A stretch of DNA of 64,000 nt. Origin: Panopea generosa (Eukaryota; Mollusca; Bivalvia; Adapedonta; Hiatellidae). Location: positions 17,908,787-17,972,786 of the forward strand of contig CM055895.1 in assembly GCA_029582155.1 (NCBI GenBank), given 5' to 3'. The position numbers were made by a program, and so were the translations under genes. Positions 59,700-64,000 of this stretch are shown in pieces. Numbering within the stretch: the stretch's first letter is position 1; each line of letters begins with the position of its first letter. The notes under the pieces were generated by a model. The model worked only from the letters and a program-made list of their open reading frames with translations. It was not told the DNA's origin and did no database searches.

Positions 59700-60268
59700 T
59701 GATGGTATGTTGATGATTCATTGAAAACTGATGATGACGTTGATGATGGTGATGATGATTTGATGCAATTATACAAAGTTGATGATGGTTATGATGACGA
59801 TGATGCTGATGATTCTTATAATAAAATACTCATTCATGTTGAAAGTTAATTAATTTGAATGTAAAATAAAAGTTGATAATGATGGTGGTGCTGGTGTGAT
59901 GATGATGGTGGTGGTTGTGATGATGATGAAAATGATGGTGGTGGTGCTGATGTGATGATGATGGCGGTGGTGCTGATGATGATGAAAATAATGTTGGTGG
60001 TTGTGATGTTGGTAGTGGTGGTGCTGATAATGATGGTGGTGGTAATGGTGGTGCTGATGCGATGATGGTGGTGATGATGATGATGATGGTTATGATGAAA
60101 ATGATGATGGTGGTAGTGGTGATGATGATGGTGGGGTTGGTGGTGATGATGATGATGGTGAAAACGATGATGGTGGTAGTGTTGATGATTTTGATGATGA
60201 TGAAAATGATGGTGGTAGTGGTGATGATGATGGTGGTTGGGGTGGTGGTGGTAATGATGATGATTGAC
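59700..60268. repeat. TGA/TGG trinucleotide tract
   Basis: Interrupted arrays of GATGATGATGGTGGTGGT-type sequence, cleanest from 59.88 to 60.26 kb. A Met/Val ORF and a Ser/Pro ORF over it are artefacts of the trinucleotide period. Confidence 0.93.
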
Positions 60269-60434
60269 AGAAAACTGGTTGATAAAGGTGTTTGTTAATC
60301 ATCTTATAATCTATGTTTAAGACGACATTGATTGGGACAAAAAGTGCGAATGAAACATCCTTCCTTGACCAACATACCCATGCAATTCATGCAAATATAA
60401 TAATGAGGTAAATGTTGATTGCTTGTGATTTCAG

Positions 60435-60497
60435 ACACGTCATCCGAGCCTAAGGTAGATGGTACCCAGCCACCTGTAAAGTCCAGTCCAAAACCAG
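60435..60497 (+). CDS. Exon: short Ser/Pro/Lys cassette
   Basis: The acceptor GTGATTTCAG ends at 60434 and the donor GTAAAT starts at 60498. The 63-nt exon has phase 1 at both ends and encodes DTSSEPKVDGTQPPVKSSPKP. No domain. It is the last exon I could place; later exons must lie beyond the window. Confidence 0.85.
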
Positions 60498-61604
60498 GTA
60501 AATATACACATATAAAGTACAATATGCACCTCATGAATACTTAATTACTGACCTTGTTGTACAAGTTCTATGTAACAATTTAATTAACGTGGTTGGGGTC
60601 ATGGGTAACTATGTATGATACTGCTAACTACTTTGTAAATTTATTGGCAGTAACGTTACTTCAGATTTTAAAATATATTGCTAATTATTGGAATAGAGGG
60701 GTTACTTTTGTAGCATATTATTACTATAAAATTAATGGATTCTAAAGTATAAAGTGCAGTGACGATATTCAATTCTGACAATGCATAGATGTAAGGTGGA
60801 ATAAGAAAAATTAGAGGTAAGAGTTTGCGTGCACCAAAGGGCATAACAGTATTGAAAAAAACAACCATTTGTTTAAAATATATTTATTCAATTTTACATA
60901 CATAGAAATCAATATTAATTCAATTATGGTATTAAAATCATGCTGGAAATCAAACCATTAAAACAAACCTTTTCAAACATACAAAACTCAGACCATTGAT
61001 AATGAGTAGAAAGTCATTCTCATATAAAAGTTGCACTTTGGCATCAAAGCCTTATAAACTGTATTGATGGCGCAGGGGATCGTCTGGCATTTTATTGATT
61101 TTTCATTTCACAAAGTTTATGGCATTACGAAAAGATGAAACACTGTAGAAAAAAGCAATTTTGTTCTATATCAAGAGACCATCACGGCATCATTCTGACA
61201 ATATTTGATTACATATTATATTATTCAGGATCTTATGATAGCCGGGTATTGCTCAACTGATATTCTCGTTTGTTTCGAAATTTATGAAGTGTATGGAAAT
61301 TATTATGAGGTTGAACTCGCGGACAATAATTCAGTACAAAGCATAACACTTTTGGAGATTGTAGTGTTGAAGCAAACATATTTTTCTATCCCCTTAACAT
61401 ATTAAACTTAGTCCTGACATTACTGCTGTCGTGACAGTCTCAGATGAGGACAAGTAGGAACGTGGAATATAGATTTTTCCATCTGATACCAGTTGGCAAA
61501 TTATGTCTTCAACTTTATATGTATATATCATTTGATGCATTTGTACTCTAATAGAACTTGTTTCATGTTTCTTGATGTTTGTATTAGCTCCATTTCTCAA
61601 TGTG

Positions 61605-61852
61605 AGGAAGGGGTCCTTGGTGGCTAAGTGGTCTTAGACATCATCTCAAGATCACTTATATCTCACTGCTTAGGTTGTAGGTACGCGTCCCGTTCTCTAC
61701 AGAAACTTTATGTGAGCAAGTTGCTAGTATATGCGGACAGTGGTATAATTCATTCTGAGGTCTTCCTCCATCAATAAAACTGCCATATATAACCTAAAAT
61801 GTGTTGAAAATGCTGAAAACCCCATTCAAAAATAAAAAAAAAAACAATGAGA
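61605..61852 (+). repeat. SINE family B copy
   Basis: GGGGTCCTTGGTGGCTAAGT, ATCATCTCAAGATCACTTAT, a weak B box GTAGGTACGCGTCCC, GAGGTCTTCCTCCATCAATA and the end AACCCCATTCAAAAATAAAA. Confidence 0.83.
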
Positions 61853-62671
61853 AAAAAATGAAAGTTTGGGATTCTTGAAGCTTGTATTTATAACTTCATG
61901 GTGAGAAAAATACAGACAATGTGTTGAATAAACTATTTATTATATTTCTTTGATACTCCGACACAGCAACTGGTATAACTCTGAAATCAGATTAATACAC
62001 CTCTTTTCTGTAGCCTTGCAGCCTGATAATAAAACAAGCCTAATAGTATTCATTGACCCAGAGGATTTTTTACATCGATTTAAAAAAGTTATTAATGTAA
62101 CAGAAATAGCATAGTCATTCCTGCGAGACTGTATAATGAATGAAGCAGCATGAGAAGTAGAGAGAGAGAGAGAGAATTGAAATTATTTTTTTATAATTGA
62201 TTTATGAAGTAAACAGAAGGTCTGATACATTGTAAAGATAGGAGTAAAGATGGATTCCTTCCCATCATGCAATAGTTTGTTAGATCAACGTAGGAAGTCT
62301 TATTTGTGAAGACATAATGGAATGATGGGAGATTGTAAATTAAGACTGAGAGTTCAGTGATCTTTATAGCATCAATTTATGAACAATAAATTAGTTTGAG
62401 ATTATATGATTAGAGACAACTGTCCTTGTTCAATAGCAGATTTATTTGTTTGAAGAATTATTAATTGGCAGAAAATGGATAAAAAAAAAGTTTTATTTTT
62501 TTATATGATTTCTTTTTATGGAGCAGAAATGTGGGTGGAGAGTTTCTCAAAATTGAGTACACAGATATTGTGAAGATAAAAACATCAGTTTATTTGATAA
62601 GTTCATAACTATTGCAAAAATGTTGTTACAGACAGGATACTTTGTACTATATATATCATACAAGTGTAATG

Positions 62672-64000
62672 AGGATAATTGATAATCATAGTCCACTAAG
62701 TGTGTACATTTAGCATAGATAAAGATACTCCACTAAGTGTGTACATTTGACATAGATATAGATAGTCCACTAAGTGTGTACATTTGGCAAAGATAAAGAT
62801 AGTCCACTAAGCGTGTACATTTGGCATAGATATAGATAGTCTACTAAGCTTGTACATTTGGCATAGATATAGATAGTCCACTAAGCGTGTACATTTGGCA
62901 TAGATATAGATAGTCCACCAAGCATGTACATTTGGCATAGATATAGATAGTCCACCAAGCGTGTACATTTGGCATAGATATAGATAGTCTACTAAGCGTG
63001 TACATTTGGCATAAATATAGATAGTCTACTAAGCGTGTACATTTGGCATAGATATAGATAGTCCAATAAGTGTGTACATTTGGCAAAGATATAGATAGTC
63101 CACTAAGCGTGTACATTTGGCATAGATAAAGATAGTCCACTAAGCGTGTACATTTGGCATAGATGTAGATAGTCCACTAAGCGTGTACATTTGGCATAGA
63201 TGTAGATAGTCCACTAAGCGTGTACATTTGGCATAGATATAGATAGTCCACTAAGCGTGTACATTTGGCATAGATAAAGATAGTCCACTAAGCGTGTACA
63301 TTTGGCATAGATATAGATAGTCCACTAAGCGTGTACATTTGGCATAGATAAAGATAGTCCACTAAGCGTGTACATTTGGCATAGATAAAGATAGTCCACT
63401 AAGCGTGTACATTTGGCATAGATAAACATAGTCCACTAAGCGTGTACATTTGGCATAGATAAACATAGTCCACTAAGCGTGTACATTTGGCATAGATATA
63501 GATAGTCCACTAAGCGTGTACATTTGGCATAGATATAGATAGTCCACTAAGCGTGTACATTTGGCATAGATAAAGATAGTCCACTAAGCGTGTACATTTG
63601 CCATAGATATAGATAGTCCACTAAGCGTGTACATTTGCCATAGATATAGATAGTCCACTAAGCGTGTACATTTGCCATAGATATAGATAGTCCACTAAGC
63701 GTGTACATTTGGCATAGATATAGATAGTCCACTAAGCGTGTACATTTGGCATAGATATAGATAGTCCACTAAGCGTGTACATTTGGCATAGATATAGAAA
63801 GTCCACCAAGCGTGTACATTTGGCATAGATATAGATAGTCCACCAAGCGTGTACATTTGCCATAGATATAGATAGTCCACCAAGCGTGTACATTTGCCAT
63901 AGATATAGATAGTCCACCAAGGGTGTACATTTGCCATAGATATAGAAAGTCCACCAAGCGTGTACATTTGGCATAGATATAGATAGTCCACCAAGCGTGT
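62672..64000. repeat. Satellite-like array, 37-bp unit, about 36 copies, continues past the window
   Basis: The unit is GATAGTCCACTAAGCGTGTA followed by CATTTGGCATAGATATA. Substitutions are few and shared between neighbours: GATAAA in 63.1-63.6 kb, TTTGCC at 63.60-63.68 and again near 63.86-63.94 kb, and CCACCAAGC near 62.91-62.96 and again from about 63.80 kb. Minus-strand ORFs over it are shadows. Confidence 0.97.

Larger units (their letters stand above)
58496..60434. other. 1.9-kb intron with GAT/GGT-rich tract
   Basis: It holds a SINE C fragment split by a MITE, a short G run at 59525-59535 and a 560-bp TGA/TGG trinucleotide tract. No exon seen. Confidence 0.8.
4890..60497 (+). other. 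Gene span: PDZ-domain cytoskeletal scaffold gene (partial, nine exons seen)
   Basis: Nine exons on the + strand join in one open frame of about 946 codons. The first exon gives the second half of a PDZ domain and the others a long, mostly disordered region. Upstream exons (start codon and first half of the PDZ) and downstream exons (C-terminus) lie outside the window. The PDZ sequence, with GD, ING and an H-x-D-A-Q stretch, is of the type found in ALP/Enigma proteins (Zasp, LDB3, PDLIM) and related muscle PDZ proteins. A G-x-x-L-F-K-R motif in the sixth exon and a PPPPPY motif in the third recall synaptopodin-2. No LIM domain is present here, so the two families cannot be separated. The expected place of action is the actin cytoskeleton or muscle Z-disc, inferred from family only. 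Confidence 0.75.
60498..64000. other. Intron running off the window
   Basis: AT-rich DNA with a SINE B at 61.6 kb, a short GA microsatellite at 62158-62174 and the 37-bp satellite from 62.67 kb. ORFs near 61.2-61.6 kb have no splice or protein-like support. Confidence 0.7.

Noticed and set aside
60062..60302. Met/Val-rich and Ser/Pro-rich ORFs
   Set aside because: Trinucleotide repeat artefacts.

Overview
This looks like a non-coding-rich, AT-rich stretch of an animal genome. Short exons with GT-AG borders sit far apart in introns full of short interspersed elements (SINEs), miniature inverted-repeat elements (MITEs) and tandem repeats. The repeat content and intron sizes fit a lophotrochozoan, most likely a mollusc; that is inference, because no mitochondrial, rRNA or long conserved coding sequence is present to place it firmly. 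There is no bacterial-style gene, operon, rRNA or CRISPR array.

One gene runs through the window on the + strand. I could place nine internal exons by reading frame, splice sites and phase: 4890-5041 (C-terminal half of a PDZ domain), 7330-7409, 19350-19745, 29893-30015, 32760-32891, 33952-34323, 35121-36584, 58439-58495 and 60435-60497. Together they give about 946 codons of open frame, with neither the start nor the end of the protein in the window. The PDZ half resembles those of the muscle Z-disc PDZ proteins (ALP/Enigma/Zasp/LDB3 and the synaptopodin-2 group). The rest is a low-complexity, Ser/Pro/Gln-rich scaffold with a PPPPPY motif, a 16-residue tandem repeat, recurring TLP motifs, two charged helical stretches and several I-P-I/V motifs. 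The seven exons after the first two all have lengths divisible by three and the same phase at both ends, so any of them could be skipped without breaking the frame.

Layout: 1-4889 is an upstream intron with repeats only. 4890-7409 holds the PDZ exon and a linker exon. 7410-36584 contains the disordered-region exons, separated by introns carrying large minisatellites (11.99-12.73, 21.49-22.00 and 26.99-28.93 kb). 36585-58438 is a 21.9-kb intron with SINE and MITE insertions and minisatellites (49.4-50.0 and 51.3-52.2 kb). 58439-60497 has two short exons around a GAT/GGT-rich tract. 60498-64000 is intron ending in a 37-bp satellite that continues beyond the window.

The introns contain at least five tRNA-derived SINE families (called A-E here) and three MITE families plus one further single MITE-like element. 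Several copies have visible target-site duplications, and some are nested.
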